From Progne subis subis (lineage: Eukaryota > Chordata > Aves > Passeriformes > Hirundinidae): a stretch of 64,000 nt of DNA. The stretch lies in assembly GCA_022316685.1 (NCBI GenBank), contig JAKJHU010001660.1, positions 1-64,000 of the forward strand, read 5' to 3'. Positions 1-11,008 of this stretch are shown one piece after another (positions within the stretch are counted from its first letter, which is position 1; each line of letters begins with the position of its first letter). The notes beneath the pieces were generated by a model, which saw only the letters and a list, made by a program, of their open reading frames with translations, had not been told where the DNA came from and searched no databases. A program made the position numbers and the translations under genes.

Positions 1-115
1 CTGTCTGGATACAGAGCAAAATATCTGTCATTTTGAAATTCATCCCAACGAGGCCCCTGGAACAGTCCTTATATATATAGGCAATGGCTGTGCATGCTTT
101 AGAACTATTTGTGAT

Positions 116-622
116 ATGGTATTTGTAGAAAACATAGTAGTAGACACTAAAAATCATTCAAACTTCTGTGCTTGCAATTTTACTAAAATTACAGGATGTG
201 ATTTTTCTTATAAAGCTCCAGTTACCTCTCATTACCTTTTGCAATCAAATTACACAATGATTCACAAACTATCACCTACTCCCATTGGAATGAACCTTAC
301 TTTGGTAAAGCAATTGTTGCTTCACCAGGACTTAACAGAAATTTTGGAAAAGATCAAGAAAGACGGACAGAAAACCCTGATAACTGTTCATCATAATGTG
401 AAAGAAATACATCGTGTTATAGAAAGGGTAAGAAAAGATATCGAGCACAAATGGTGGGATACTCTTTTCGGGTGGTCACCTACTGCCACAAGTGCTTTGA
501 ACAAATTGTGTCATCCTATAATTGTCCTCTTGATTTTAGTTTTAATTGGTTTTCTTTTTTCAGCAATCTTATTCATTATGGAGAATGATGAAACGGTTAA
601 CACGGTTGACATCCATAATTAA
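116..622 (+). CDS. env: Endogenous retroviral envelope, transmembrane subunit fragment (ERV-1)
   Basis: This open frame of 168 codons ends at a natural stop and is probably the C-terminal part of a longer env that starts before the window. The ATG at 116 is only the first methionine in the open frame. Visible features are a Cys-rich patch (C18, C20, C28), N-glycosylation sites (NFT at 21, NYT at 45, NLT at 60), an amphipathic helical stretch around residues 75-110, a Trp-rich membrane-proximal motif WWDTLFGWSPTA (residues 113-124), a hydrophobic membrane anchor at about 134-154, and a short acidic cytoplasmic tail. The order helix, Trp motif, anchor, short tail is what retroviral TM subunits show. 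This part has no stop or frameshift, so the copy may be fairly young or selected. The exact retroviral clade is not determined. Confidence 0.75.
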   Translation: MVFVENIVVDTKNHSNFCACNFTKITGCDFSYKAPVTSHYLLQSNYTMIHKLSPTPIGMNLTLVKQLLLHQDLTEILEKIKKDGQKTLITVHHNVKEIHRVIERVRKDIEHKWWDTLFGWSPTATSALNKLCHPIIVLLILVLIGFLFSAILFIMENDETVNTVDIHN

Positions 623-1601
623 TGCTCATAACCTGGCAGATATCCTCTCCCCTATGGCCATTCCCAAGACTATTGACACAAGACGATTATAAAATTTGAA
701 TGTATATTTTGAAATTATTTCCTTTTGTAATCTTCTGAAAATTACTTTTGATTTTTTGTGATTTGTTATGAAAGAATTATTTTAATTAATACTGATTGTT
801 TTTATTGTTTTGATTAATAGCGATTTGTTTGATAATCTGAATTAATTACTCTTACTTTTTCCTTTTCTACTTTTCCTTTTCCTTCTTTTTCTCCCTCTCT
901 ATATACTACCTCTGTTTCTCGGGATATACTACCAATGTTGATGAGTCCTGAAGACTTCACAACGCCACTATGGAACCCTGCTGAAGAAGATCTCTTGAAG
1001 ACAATCGTGAGTCACGGGGTGATGTAAGAGTCGGTCTGAAGTTCCCCTCATTTGCCCCACGATCATCATAAGGACCCCGAGGACCCCACTGCAGTTCTGG
1101 CCTGCTCGAGGTGGATGCTTGCCAATCGTCTGCAGGTGCATTTTCCTGTGTCACCACGCCACGGTACACGGGCTTTGAGCAGTGTAATGGTAGTTCTGTA
1201 CCTGAAGATTACACCTGCTTCACGGTCCCTGCTTCACGACAATAGCCGATGAATTTCCCCACCTCTTGGCCAAGGGAACTTTCTGGGGTAACTTTGGTGG
1301 TCCCCCACGGAAAATCCTTCATCTGCTCTGCAACCACCGTGACAGACAGAGATCAAAGCCCCCTTCCAAGGACTGAGATTGAGACCCCTATATGAAGCCC
1401 CTCTCAAGGACTGAGACATCAGACCCCGACAACCCCAATATAGAGGTCTGGGGCTGACTTAACCAAAGCGAGATGTTTGCCTGCAGGCGTGATCGTTGGA
1501 CCAAGAAGACAATGGCTCTCGCTTACTGCTAAGAACATGGACTACCTGCTCCCCCTCGGTGGCTTCAATAGATTTACCTGTTCCCCCCGTGACTGAGGAC
1601 T

Positions 1602-1608
1602 ATAATAA
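1602..1608 (+). promoter_or_regulatory. Polyadenylation signal in the ERV-1 LTR
   Basis: An AATAAA hexamer lies about 300 bases before the LTR end, in sense orientation with the env fragment. This position suits an R-region polyadenylation signal. No clear TATA box was assigned upstream. Confidence 0.5.
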
Positions 1609-1730
1609 AAACCCCTGAGTTAACCAGAGATTTGGAGAGCGCCTCTCCCCGACGTGACAGGTGGACCCATCGACCGGACCACGAGGACTCCGTCTCCACG
1701 TTTGGTAGCTATATCCCCCCTTTCCCCAAT

Positions 1731-1753
1731 CTCTCTCTCTCTCTCTCTCTCTC
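1731..1753 (+). repeat. (CT)n microsatellite
   Basis: A perfect CT dinucleotide run of about 11 units, lying within the LTR-like tail of ERV-1. Confidence 0.9.
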
Positions 1754-1900
1754 ACTCTTAATCCCTCTATCGCATTTGCTATGGTCAATCATAAAAGGTG
1801 CATTTGTTTTAATGCTGAAATCCCCTCTGTGTTGTGTTTTGCACTCTGAGATCAGAAAACGAACCATCACGACCCCCGCTTGTATGAGCGGATCGTGACA

Positions 1901-2440
1901 TGGGCGTGCTGCTGTACGTCATGGTGTGCGGGAGCCTCCCCTTCCAGGAGGACTGTGACATCGTGTGGCAGCAGCTCTTCTTCACGCGGCAGCTCTCTCC
2001 AGGTTGGTATGCGGCCTCCAGAAGGAGGCTTTGGCAGATGGCGGCGCGCGGCCCGGTGTGGCCCTCACGCGGCTCCGCTGGCGCCTGCCCTCAAGGGCTG
2101 GCCTTTGCGGGAGGCGGCCCATGCCGACGGGGTTGGCCAGGCACATGTGGCTGAAGGACGTGGCCGTGTCCCGCCAGGCCGCTCTCCCACACAGGCCAGA
2201 GCCGGTCGGGAGGCCGGCACGCCTCTGAGCACACGCAGCACGGCCCGGGCCCTGCGGGTGCTGGGAGCCGCTGGGCGGGAGCCTTCTGCAACTGACTGGT
2301 GCTTTCTGCCTTCTCTCTCCCCAGAGTGCCATCATCTCATCTGCTGGTGCTTGTCCAAGCATCCTGCGCAAAGGCCACAGCTGCAGCAGATCTTGCTGCA
2401 CCCTTGGGTGAGGGGCAAGCGTTTTGGATGCCTTGCCTGA
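1901..2440 (+). pseudogene. PIM-1-like serine/threonine kinase, last two exons, 5' side removed by an LTR
   Basis: Two exons encode the end of a kinase C-lobe. Exon A (1901-2002) reads GVLLYVMVCGSLPFQED and onward, the helix F/G region of PIM kinases. A GT donor follows at 2003 and a pyrimidine-rich tract with AG ends at 2324. Exon B (2325-2440) continues in phase with ECHHLICWCLSKHPAQRP, then HPWV and a stop, matching PIM subdomains X-XI with the invariant Arg of the last helix. The split codon (G|AG, Glu) joins correctly, so the splice sites are intact. Everything N-terminal, including the ATP-binding loop and catalytic HRD/DFG, is absent because the ERV-1 LTR ends at base 1900, in the middle of the exon. 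PIM-1-like genes are multicopy in songbirds (family knowledge). The fragment cannot encode an active kinase by itself. Confidence 0.8.
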
Positions 2441-5328
2441 GCCCCTGCAGCACCCATTTCACCCAGTCCCACACAGGACTCAAAAACTAAAACACCCCAA
2501 AACTGCAGGCCAGTGTAGGGACAGAGATGAGACATCTCTGGAGTCCAGGGCAGCTCTTGAAACATGGGCTTTATTGCACAGTTCCTCAGTGCAAGAGCTT
2601 TGCTTACGCTGCCGGCCACAGCTAAAAGCGTGCCCGAAGAAAGAGGCCTAAGTTCTCATTTCCACCACATTCTGAACCCTAAAAGCACCTTTCTAGACTC
2701 CTTTTCCCTGCCACCTTGGCAGGGCCCCTCCCCCTTGGACCCTCAGCATCCCTTGGTCTGTTAGGGATATTGCTCAAACAACAGGGCTCTTGCCTTCAGC
2801 TAACTCGGTCACTGTCTCTCGGCTGGGCATCCTACATCTCAAAGCTTGCTTTCATTTCTATATCGCTTATAGGTTTCATGCTGTTAGAATCTTCTCCCAA
2901 GCAATCATAGTTGTAAGGCTTTCCCGTTTCACCCTCTCCAACCCCAAACCATAGAGAATAAAACAACCACCAACCCATCAGGGCTGTCAAGTCTGCTCCT
3001 TGTCAGCAACTTCAGCTAAAGAAACCTCTCGGGAAAAGGGGTAATCAAGAGTGTTCCCTTCAGTGTTCTTCGGGGTGACCGCTTGGCCCTCATGGCTTGC
3101 CCTGAAATGGCGGCTCCTCCCTCATGCTGGCGCTCCTCATGAGGGCACATTGGGGCTCGGCAGTGAGGGGAAACGGTCCCCAATGGCCTTGAGCTCCTGT
3201 GGGACCCATGGCAGCCCCGGGGAGGGAGGGAGGGAGGGGCTCTTCCTGCTGACCTGGAACTTGGCTCCTGCTCTGTGCCAAGGGCTTTCTGCCTGCGGGC
3301 CTGGGGGAATGCCCTCCCTGAGCTCAGCCCCACAGCCACTCCTTCCCACAGCTCCTTGCAGACAGCATCTGCCACAGACGCCTCCCCTGCCGCCATCCCT
3401 TGGCCAGGGGCCTTGGGGCTCATGCCTGGTCCTTCTTCCTCCCCAGGGAGCCTCTTCCCAGGAAGGGGGGAGCCCCCCACAGCCCAGCACTCTCCAGCTC
3501 AGCCTCCTAGAGCCAGGCCGCCCTCTCAGCCCCACGTGCCCTGAGCCAAGCGGGGATTGGCGGGCATCTGCCTGAATCAGCTGAATTGCTCCCACTGCTC
3601 TGGTTTTGACTGGGATAGGGCTCCTTTCTTCCCAATAGCTTGCACGTGTTGGCTTTAGATGGGAATGCCATGAATCAAACAGGGGTGATTTGGTTTCTGC
3701 CACAACCACCACAAATAAATTGAGTTTCAAACCTCTGACAAGAGGAAAAGGACCAGCAAAACCTCATCTCGGGGCACACCTCAGACTGCGCAGGGAATTG
3801 GTAAGAAAGGTCCCCAAAAATGCTTTTGAAGGTGCTGGGCTCCATCAGCGCTCATCCCTTTGGAAGCATCACCTCCTAAGGGCACAGGAGCACGTGATTC
3901 CCAAAGGTGGGAAGCCAAGAAGTCCAGGCAGAAGGCTGGCTTGCCTCAAGAGGCATCTTCTCTGGGAAAGACAGAAAAGGAAGCTGTGTGCCCAGTGGAA
4001 TCCAGGTCAGGAGAAGAGGAGTAAGGACAGAGTCTGATTGATTGTCAGACATAAAGGGTCTTGATTTTTGTATCTATTCAAACTGCATTAGAATATACTT
4101 GGTTTCAGTGTCAACTGGAGATTGCACATACCAAGGCATTAACAGAAACAAAACCTGAACCAGTCATAAAAAATCTTTTCTCACTGCCTTTTGTAAATAT
4201 ATATTCACTTTTAATACACTTCAGAAGTTGGTTAATTAACCACAAAAATTTGAAAACTTAAATGAAATTATTCCCAGAGGCTTGGCTGTTAAGGTATTCT
4301 GAATGTTAATGAGCCCTGGGACACTGAACAGCTGAAGGCTGAACAAGCCTCTGGAGAAGTCAAATCCAGCAGCAGCCTCCAAGTGTCTGAGGCTGTCAGC
4401 AGCCCCCACTGAGGCCATCCCTGCCCAGAGACCGTGGGGGAATGGGCAGACAAGGAGAGCGTCCCTGGGGCTGGGCAAGCAGAACTCAGAGGCACCAGCA
4501 GGTGCAGGTGGGAAATGGAGCGTGCAATGTGGCTGTGAAAGCCCTGCCTGGGCTGTGCCAAGCAGGACAGACAAGACCTGACCCCCATCCCCCGAACAAT
4601 TCTCTGACTTAAACATTTCAAAGGAATTACAAATGTTTGAGTACTCTGAGTTGATGCACTGGAGAAATAGCAACAAGAGATTTTCAGGAGCTCAAAACAA
4701 CAAAACAGACTTTACTGGCAACTTTAGAAAATCAGAGGAACTTTGGCAAAAGGTTTAATACAATATTCAATCAACAAAAAGCACTTCTGAGAGCATTATA
4801 AATTGGCCCATTGAATAACACAAAGTCTAAACCTGTTAAATTTAAGTTACTCAACATTTGCAAAGGGAGAGAATTAGAAGAGGAAGACGCAGAAAAAAAG
4901 ACAAGTAAGATACACAGAAGCACACACACACACACTCACAGAGCTACCAACTCCTGGATTCCAGCTGTGTTCAGATAGAAATTCCAAGAGGAGGTGGGGT
5001 CAAGATGTGTGCTTGCCTTGTGGTCAGCCTTGAATACCCCATGGTCTTCCTGGGCCCTTCCCCCAGGAGGGACTTTGGGTCACTTGGTCTCTCAGGAGCT
5101 GGGCTGGGGGCTGCAGAGGTGGCTGTGGAGCATTGCCTTTGGTGTGCCAGGGATTGGCAGACACTGCTGGGCTGGGATAGAGGCTCTGGGGGATTGGGGT
5201 TACAGGGCAGGGCAGTGCTGGGGTTTCAGGGCAGGACAAGGCTGGACCTGCCCCTTCCTCCCTCACACACAAAATGTTTCCAGCCAACAATCTCCTCCAG
5301 TCTCTCACAACAGGCAATGCTGGAGGAG
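2441..5328. other. No recognised gene
   Basis: This stretch follows the kinase exons and probably starts with their 3' flank. It contains GC-rich parts (about 3080-3560) where open frames occur on both strands by composition, none with a recognisable domain. An AATAAA in antisense lies near 2570 and one in sense near 2957. Bases 4027-4075 resemble bases 56309-56350 just before ERV-C. A short (CA)n run lies at 4921-4936. The antisense frame at 4236-4676 and the sense frame at 3690-4037 resemble no family I know. Confidence 0.5.
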
Positions 5329-5388
5329 GAATCCCAATTGTGGCCATGGGCACCTGGACAAGAAGAACAGTTCTTTTCCATAGGAAGG
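5329..5388 (-). repeat. Antisense piece of the ~190-base repeat also found at 50370-50860
   Basis: The segment contains the inverse of the motif 'cttcctgtccag' plus 'cccatgg', and the 'ttcttttccatagg' part of the repeat units near 50.4 kb and 50.8 kb. It stops exactly where the LTR-like repeat begins at 5389, so the LTR probably inserted into it. Confidence 0.5.
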
Positions 5389-6930
5389 TGTAATGGTTTT
5401 AGTTAAAACTGGGCAGAAACACTAATTAATATAGTGACTACACATTCATGAAATTTTGTTTGCTAAATTTAGTGTAGTGGTCTTAGTGTTAACTCTCTTT
5501 TTGTGGGAGAGGACCAGGAGAAACAAAGCAGGCTCAAGCTTAAAAAGTAAACAGCTCTATTAACACACACTAAAAGAATGAAAAAGATAAGATAAGTTGA
5601 AAACAAACCCAAGAAAACCAAAATGCAACTTCAAAACTCTCTTACCTTCCCTTACAGACCGTTAACTTTATTAGAAACAACACAGACATAACCAGTGATT
5701 TTCAGCCAGTTTCACCATTTAAACATAATCTTTCATCACTTTCGGAGAGGAGTCTCTCTAGAGTCTTATGGACACATTCGCCACATAACAAAAACAGTCC
5801 CGGGACTCTCATTGCCACAGATATGCAGCTGCTTGGAGTTTTTGCAGATTGTGCTGTTCCACCCATTAGCAGCCTTTCCCCTGGCTACTCATGGGCCTCT
5901 CAGTGTATCTGGGGTACTGTTTAAGAAAGCTTCTTCTAGTATAAAACAAGGATTCTCTTCTAGCTCTAAAATCATTTCTATCTCAAAAGAAATAGAGACC
6001 TCCTTTTAACCCATGAACTGAGGGCTTCAAATCACTTTCTCTCTAAAATCATCTTGGTCTCAAAGACTGAGACCTCCTTTTACCAGGAGTGAGGGGCTTT
6101 AAGATTCCCACTTAAATCTCAATCATATCAATCCCCAACTTTGACTAGAACTAGCATTCCCCAAACAACATTAAGATCTTACAAGAAACAGTCATTTCTC
6201 CATAGTTTACAGCAGAGAAGTTTGGTTAAAAATGTCCACATCCTCAATCCCTCTTCTAATATATTTATCAGTTCTTTCACTCTTGCTCCACTGACTTCAT
6301 GCGGTTTCTTTCCTACGTCCCCTCTGTCTCTTTCTTTTCTCTCTCAGGGAAGGGTCAGGCCTTGGAAGCTCCATGTTGCCAGGACAGGGTTAACTCTGCC
6401 CAAGCCTGCAGTGGCCATGTGATTTCTGCTCCAGGCAGCAGTCTCTCCATTTCAGATCAGCCTGGTTTCCTCCCTCCACTCTTTCTTCTCCGTCTGGAAG
6501 ACACCGGAGGAGGGGAGCGGGAGGAGAGCTCTGCCCACCCCTCGGTGACAATCGGGGCAGCCTCGGCCAAACCGGGCCCAGAGTTGTTATCAGGGGAGAT
6601 CCCTCCCTGCTCTGGGGTCTCTGGGGAGGTTTTTTCAAAGTGGTTGATGTTAAGCTGCAACCTCTCCTCCCCCGGGAGCCGATGGAGTCCGGCTGGGCCT
6701 CGGGCGAGCTTCCCCCCGAAGGGGGAGGTGGGGTGTGGGGAGCAGTAGGACCCACTCGATGTTACCTGTTCAGCTGAGCAGGAGGAAAAGGGCCTGACCT
6801 GAACAAACCCAGGATTTATATGGGTACTGCCCAAAGTCGCATTCAACATTCTCAGCCAAAGCAGTGCCAATATCTCAAACCGGCTTCTGATGTCCTTGTC
6901 CTTTCTAAAACTATTTCTAGGGTCCTGACA
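5389..6930 (-). mobile_element. LTR-like repeat, probable minus orientation
   Basis: The segment starts TGTAATGG and ends CCTGACA, giving the TG...CA ends expected of an LTR. Read on the minus strand it has a TATA-type box (TATAAA, plus coordinates 6815-6820) near its start and an AATAAA (5667-5672) near its end. A single LTR of about 1.5 kb with 1.1 kb between TATA and polyadenylation signal is long, so it may instead be an LTR with some internal sequence, or two joined elements. No retroviral protein motif was seen inside and no clear target duplication was found. Confidence 0.4.
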
Positions 6931-7216
6931 GGGTAATACCTCACATTCCTCCCTAACTAAAAACCAAACTGTGCGAACCCATGACAGTGACCTTTAGGCT
7001 TTGCAGGGCTCAGGCACAGCGGCTGGGACAGAGTCAGGGCTGAGGTCACACTCTGTGGGCTGGGGCGAGCCCAGCCAGAAATGACCTGAGATGGGCTGAA
7101 ATACATGATGGGACCATGGCCAGACCTCATGTTCTTCAGTCCCACCTCACACCATTGCCAGGGGCAGAGAAAGGGACAGGTGACTTCTCAGCGTGGGTCA
7201 CAGGAAACTGGGTCAC

Positions 7217-7440
7217 CAGAGCCCTTCCCAAAGTGGCAATGGCCCATTAACAGAAGATATCCCTGGAGGGAGGATGGGTCATGGAAGAGATCAAGAACAC
7301 TGCCCCATTTGGTTTTACACAGCTGGCCATTAAGAGAACACCCCCTCAGAGATTGAGGGATGGGTCATGGAAGAGATAAACAACCTGCCCCAGCTGGTGT
7401 TCACAGATGGTAATAGAATACATTTTTTTGTTACATCTTG
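7217..7440 (-). repeat. Partial copy of the zinc-finger 5' block
   Basis: It contains the motifs 'aatggcccattaacagaa' and 'gatgggtcatggaagagat' that recur at 9230-9370 (opposite strand), 41830-42000 and 43540-43640. Here there is no following zinc-finger exon, so it is an isolated copy of that repeat. The bases to 7700 hold nothing further that I recognise. Confidence 0.55.
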
Positions 7441-7702
7441 CATTGTAAGGCAGAGCTTGAGGCTCCTTGCCCAGGAGCTCTCAGGAATTCCACAAGGCTA
7501 CTGAGATAACAACAGGACTACAAAAAGAACCAAGACCTGAGAAACTGTTTACAAACAAAACAAAACTTAGAGGCACACAACATGATGATGGACGCTTGAC
7601 CAATTAGGTGTCTTGAAGGATGTGTGAACAAGTGGCTTAGCCAATTGAGAGACACCTGTACTTGTGGACAGTAGTGCTAGAATCCATAACTGGAGTTTAA
7701 CA

Positions 7703-7756
7703 TAAATAAAACATATATTAATATATATATAAATAAATATATATAAAAATAAACTG
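7703..7756. repeat. AT-rich low-complexity tract
   Basis: Runs of 'atatata' and 'aaataaa' make up the segment. It separates the zinc-finger block remnant from the CR1 remnants. Confidence 0.8.
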
Positions 7757-7805
7757 CTTCTGCTAAAATCATATTGATTCTGCTATTTAGTTGCCCAGTG
7801 TTTCC

Positions 7806-7944
7806 CCTGCACTGGAGAGGCTCTGCAGGACTGACAGGATGGGCTTTGGGGCTGTGAGGAGAAGCTGAGGGACCTGGGCTGCTGGAGCTTCAGGAGAGGA
7901 GGCTCAGGGTTCATCCTGCAACTGCTGCAAGGGTGGTTTCAGAG
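7806..7944. repeat. Block duplicated at 55868-55996
   Basis: The wording 'gctctgcaggactgacagga' and the following ~125 bases are nearly the same as those at 55.87-56.0 kb. In both places the block runs directly into an antisense CR1 3' end. The shared junction means the block and the CR1 were copied together. Confidence 0.65.
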
Positions 7945-8010
7945 AATCACAGAATCAGCCAGGTTGGAAAAGACCTTGGACATCATTAAGTCCAAACTGT
8001 GCCCTGAAAC
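7945..8010 (-). mobile_element. CR1 LINE, 3' terminal fragment (antisense)
   Basis: The string 'agaatcacagaatcagccag' is the inverse of the CR1 3' end with its short terminal repeats. The fragment continues to 'ggaaaagaccttggacatca' and then breaks off into a second CR1 piece in the other orientation. Confidence 0.75.
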
Positions 8011-8029
8011 TGCCTTGTCTCCCTTGAGA

Positions 8030-8462
8030 CTCCTCCAGGATAAACAACTGACAAGCTGGGGACAGAGTGGCTGGACAGAAGCCAGGCAGAAAGGGACACA
8101 CAGGGACAGATGGACAGCAGGCTGGACATGAGCCACCAGTGTGCCCAGGTGGCCAAGAAGGCCAATGACACCTGGCCTGGATCAGGAACAGTGTGGCCAT
8201 CAGGACCAGGGCAGTGATTCTTCCCCTGTGCTCAGCACTAGTTGGGCAACACCTCAAGTGCTGTGTCCAGTTCTGGGTCCCCCAGCTTAGGAAGGACATG
8301 GAGGGGCTGGAGTGTGTCCAGAGAAGAGTAACAAGGCTGATGAGGGGTCTGGAACACAAGTTCTGTGAGGAGCGGCTGAGGGAGCTGGGGTTGTTTATCC
8401 TGGAGAAGAGGAGGCTCAGGATCATAAAAAGAGTCTTCCCCATTCTAAACTTTCAACCTTTT
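8030..8462 (+). mobile_element. CR1 LINE, 3' region fragment (sense)
   Basis: The sequence includes 'tgtgcccaggtggccaagaa', 'gtgtccagttctgggtcccc' and 'ctggagaagaggaggctcag', the end of the CR1 reading frame region also present in the longer CR1 at 47.9-48.3 kb. It lies head to head with the preceding antisense fragment and is cut after 'aggctcagg'. Frames here are remnants only. Confidence 0.75.
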
Positions 8463-8814
8463 CAATAGATAACAAGACAAATGGAACCTGCTAGAACTCC
8501 AGTTTCCTGTTTCCGTGACTGTTTCAATGGGATGTTAGAAGATTTACAGTTGTCTGTGTTCTTAGATCTATTTACCAGTTTCTTCTGTTTCTCATTATAA
8601 ACACAGCTAAACAAATACAAAAATTACAAGCAATTAGTTATTTAGATCTGGGATTGTTATTTTAGATCCACTTCCTTTCAACTAATCATTGACTCCTAAT
8701 TATTTCCAGCAGAGCCTATCTATCTATCTACTTTAACTAATTCAGGCAAAGCTTATCTGTAGCTAAAACCTTAACTTTTCTAAAACTCTGAATTCCTTTG
8801 AACTTGATATCCAC
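8463..8814. other. No recognised gene
   Basis: AT-rich sequence between the CR1 fragment and the start of the duplicated zinc-finger locus, with a short 'tatc' run near 8717. No coding signal was seen. Confidence 0.5.
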
Positions 8815-8849
8815 TGAAAGGGGTTCAGAGGTCCTGGTGCCAGAAGAGG

Positions 8850-9175
8850 CTGCTCCCAGTATCAGCCTAGTTGTCCCCACCCTCTGTGCTTTCAATTTTG
8901 TCAGCACTCCCAGTAGGAGCCCAGTCACAGCCAGTCATTCCCCATTATGATGCAGTTTGCCCCAGCATGGTCCCAGTTGCTCCCAGTTGCTCCCACTTTC
9001 CTCCCTTGTGTTCCCGGTACTCCCAGTTGCCCCTAGTATAGTCCCAGTCACTCCACAGATGATCCCAGTCCCTCCCTGCATGCTCCCAGTCCTGCCCAGT
9101 CACCCACAATGTAGACCAGTCACTGCAAACTTCTCACAGTAGTTTCCCAGTGTGGTCTCACTTCTCCCCAGTGTG
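8850..9175 (+). repeat. Degenerate CCCAGT minisatellite
   Basis: The phrase 'cccagt' recurs every 10 to 25 bases with variable spacers such as 'cactc', 'tgctc' and 'atgct'. The same array, inverted, lies at 42066-42330. It sits directly upstream of the zinc-finger promoter-like block. Confidence 0.7.
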
Positions 9176-9743
9176 CTAATTTGAAAACAAACCAACTGGA
9201 GATCCAAGTAAAAACTGTTCCATGACCCATTTCTCATAACTCCAGGGAGATAACTTTGGTTAATGGCCCAGCTGTTAAAACCAAATGGGGCAGTGTTCTT
9301 TATCTCTTCCATGACCCATCCTCCCTCCAGGGAGATATCTTCTGTTAATGGGCCATTGCCTCTCACTGCATGACTGATAAAATTACATCATCCCATTGTG
9401 AGATACTCCACCCAGAAGGAGGAGCCATGCATTCCTACCTGGATATCATCTGAAATTTAAACACCAGAAGCAACCTGGATTCCACTGGATTCCCAGAGGA
9501 AAACCAGACCCATCTACACCACCACTGGACCTTCAGAGGAATACTACTCCCTTCTACAAGATCATTGCTTCAACAAAACCACATCTGTCGCTCCAGGAGG
9601 ACTGCAGCCACAATTTGATTGGACTGCTAGCAACACCCTGGATAACTGGGGGACAGGTTGTATTCTGACTCTGTCAGCATTTTTTTATTTTACTACTGCA
9701 TTTTTAGTTTAATTTTTATTTTTTAGGTTAGGCTGCGAGGAAG

Positions 9744-11008
9744 ATGCCCCAGGACAGCCAGGCAGGTGAGGAGGAAGTCAGTGCCCCTTTTCCCCTCTCT
9801 CCTGCTCCATCTGCCAGCCCAGCATGGCCCCGGCTGCAGGACAACCCCGCTGCCTATGCCGTCCTGCCGGGGATGTGTTGGGAGAATCTCCTTCCCCTTC
9901 TCTCAGGCACGGAGGCAAATCCCATCCTGTCCTTGTCCTTCCTCCCCCAGAAAAGGAGATGAGAATGGAGACCTGAGAGGACAAATCCCAAGGGCAGAAT
10001 CTTGTGGAAGAGGCCATTTTGAGCGGCTCCATGGCACAGGAATCCAATGGGAAGGAAAAGCCCCAGAGATCCTGCATGAGGAGGGGTTCCAAACCCATCC
10101 CAGGGTGCTCGGAGAATGGAAGACCCAGACTGTGCTGGGAAGACGGATAGAGCTTCAGCCAGAGCTCCCACCTGATCCAGCACCAGAGGATCCAAACTGG
10201 GGAAAGGCCCTACAAGTGCGGAATGTGGGAAGGGCTTCAAGCACAACTCCACCTTTGTGACCCACCGGCGCATCCACACTGGAGAGAGTCCCTACAAGTG
10301 TGGGGAATGCGGGAAGAGCTTCAGCCACATCTCCATCCTGATCCGTCACCTGAGGATCCACAGCACAGAAGGGCCCTACCAGTGTGAGCAGTGTGGGAAG
10401 AGCTTCAGCAAGTGCTTCAACTTGATCCGCCACCAAAACATCCACGCTAAGGAAAGGCCATACAAGTGTGGGGAATGTGGGAAGGGCTTCAACCAGAAGT
10501 TCCAACTGACCATCCACCAAAAGATCCACACCGGGGAGAGACCTGAAAATTGTCCCGAGGTTTCAGAGAAGCTCCAGTCTCCTCCTGCCCCAGCAGATCG
10601 ACACAGAGGAGAGGCCCTTCTGCTGCCAAGACTGCAGGAAGGGCTTCAAGCACAACTCCAGCCTCATCATTCACCAGCGTATCTACACTGGGGAAATGCC
10701 CTACAAGTGTGGGGAATGCAGGAAGGGCTTCCACCAGAGCATCCAACTGATCATCCACCAAATGATCCACACCGGGGAGAGGCCCAGCGAGTGTGGGGAA
10801 TATGGGATGAGCTTCAGCATAAGCTCACACCTGATCCACCACCAGAGGATCCACACATGTCCTGCTTGTGGGAAGAGCTTGTCCAGGAGCTCTCACTTGA
10901 ACAGACACCAACGGAACACCGGTAAGGGAAGGCCTAAGAGTGCCTCAGCTGCGGGAAGAGCTTTGTGCACTGCTCCAACTTACTCCTGCTTCAGAGGACC
11001 CACATAGG
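9744..11008 (+). pseudogene. C2H2 zinc-finger gene, copy 1, broken
   Basis: Exon 1 (9744-9765, MPQDSQA) has a good GTGAG donor. The upstream ATG used by copy 2 is lost here. The intron ends at 9950 and the finger exon begins at 9951. It has an in-frame TGA at 9974-9976 four codons after the conserved MET start and a TAG at 10148-10150, and it loses two bases near 10220 in the first finger. From about 10257 the finger frame resumes with [14 protein letters not shown] fingers (four canonical linkers of the TGERP kind or variants). A further frameshift near 10555 is shared with copy 2. Later fingers continue in another frame to about 11007. The gene would bind DNA in the nucleus if intact. As it stands only an internally initiated product is possible. 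Confidence 0.75.

Larger units (their letters stand above)
1..1900 (+). mobile_element. 3' part of an endogenous retrovirus (ERV-1), env end plus LTR-containing tail
   Basis: The left edge of the window enters a provirus in sense orientation. It holds the end of an env gene (to 622), an AT-rich stretch with pyrimidine-rich runs (about 840-900), and an LTR-like tail. The tail has a polyadenylation signal AATAAA at about 1604, a (CT)n tract, and a terminal CA at 1899-1900. The right boundary is sharp because the next base continues a host kinase exon. I could not place the left end of the LTR, since no convincing purine tract followed by TG was found, so the LTR may start anywhere between about 640 and 1000. 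gag and pol lie outside the window. The family was not identified. The TM-like sequence differs from that of ERV-A, ERV-B and ERV-C in this window. Confidence 0.75.
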
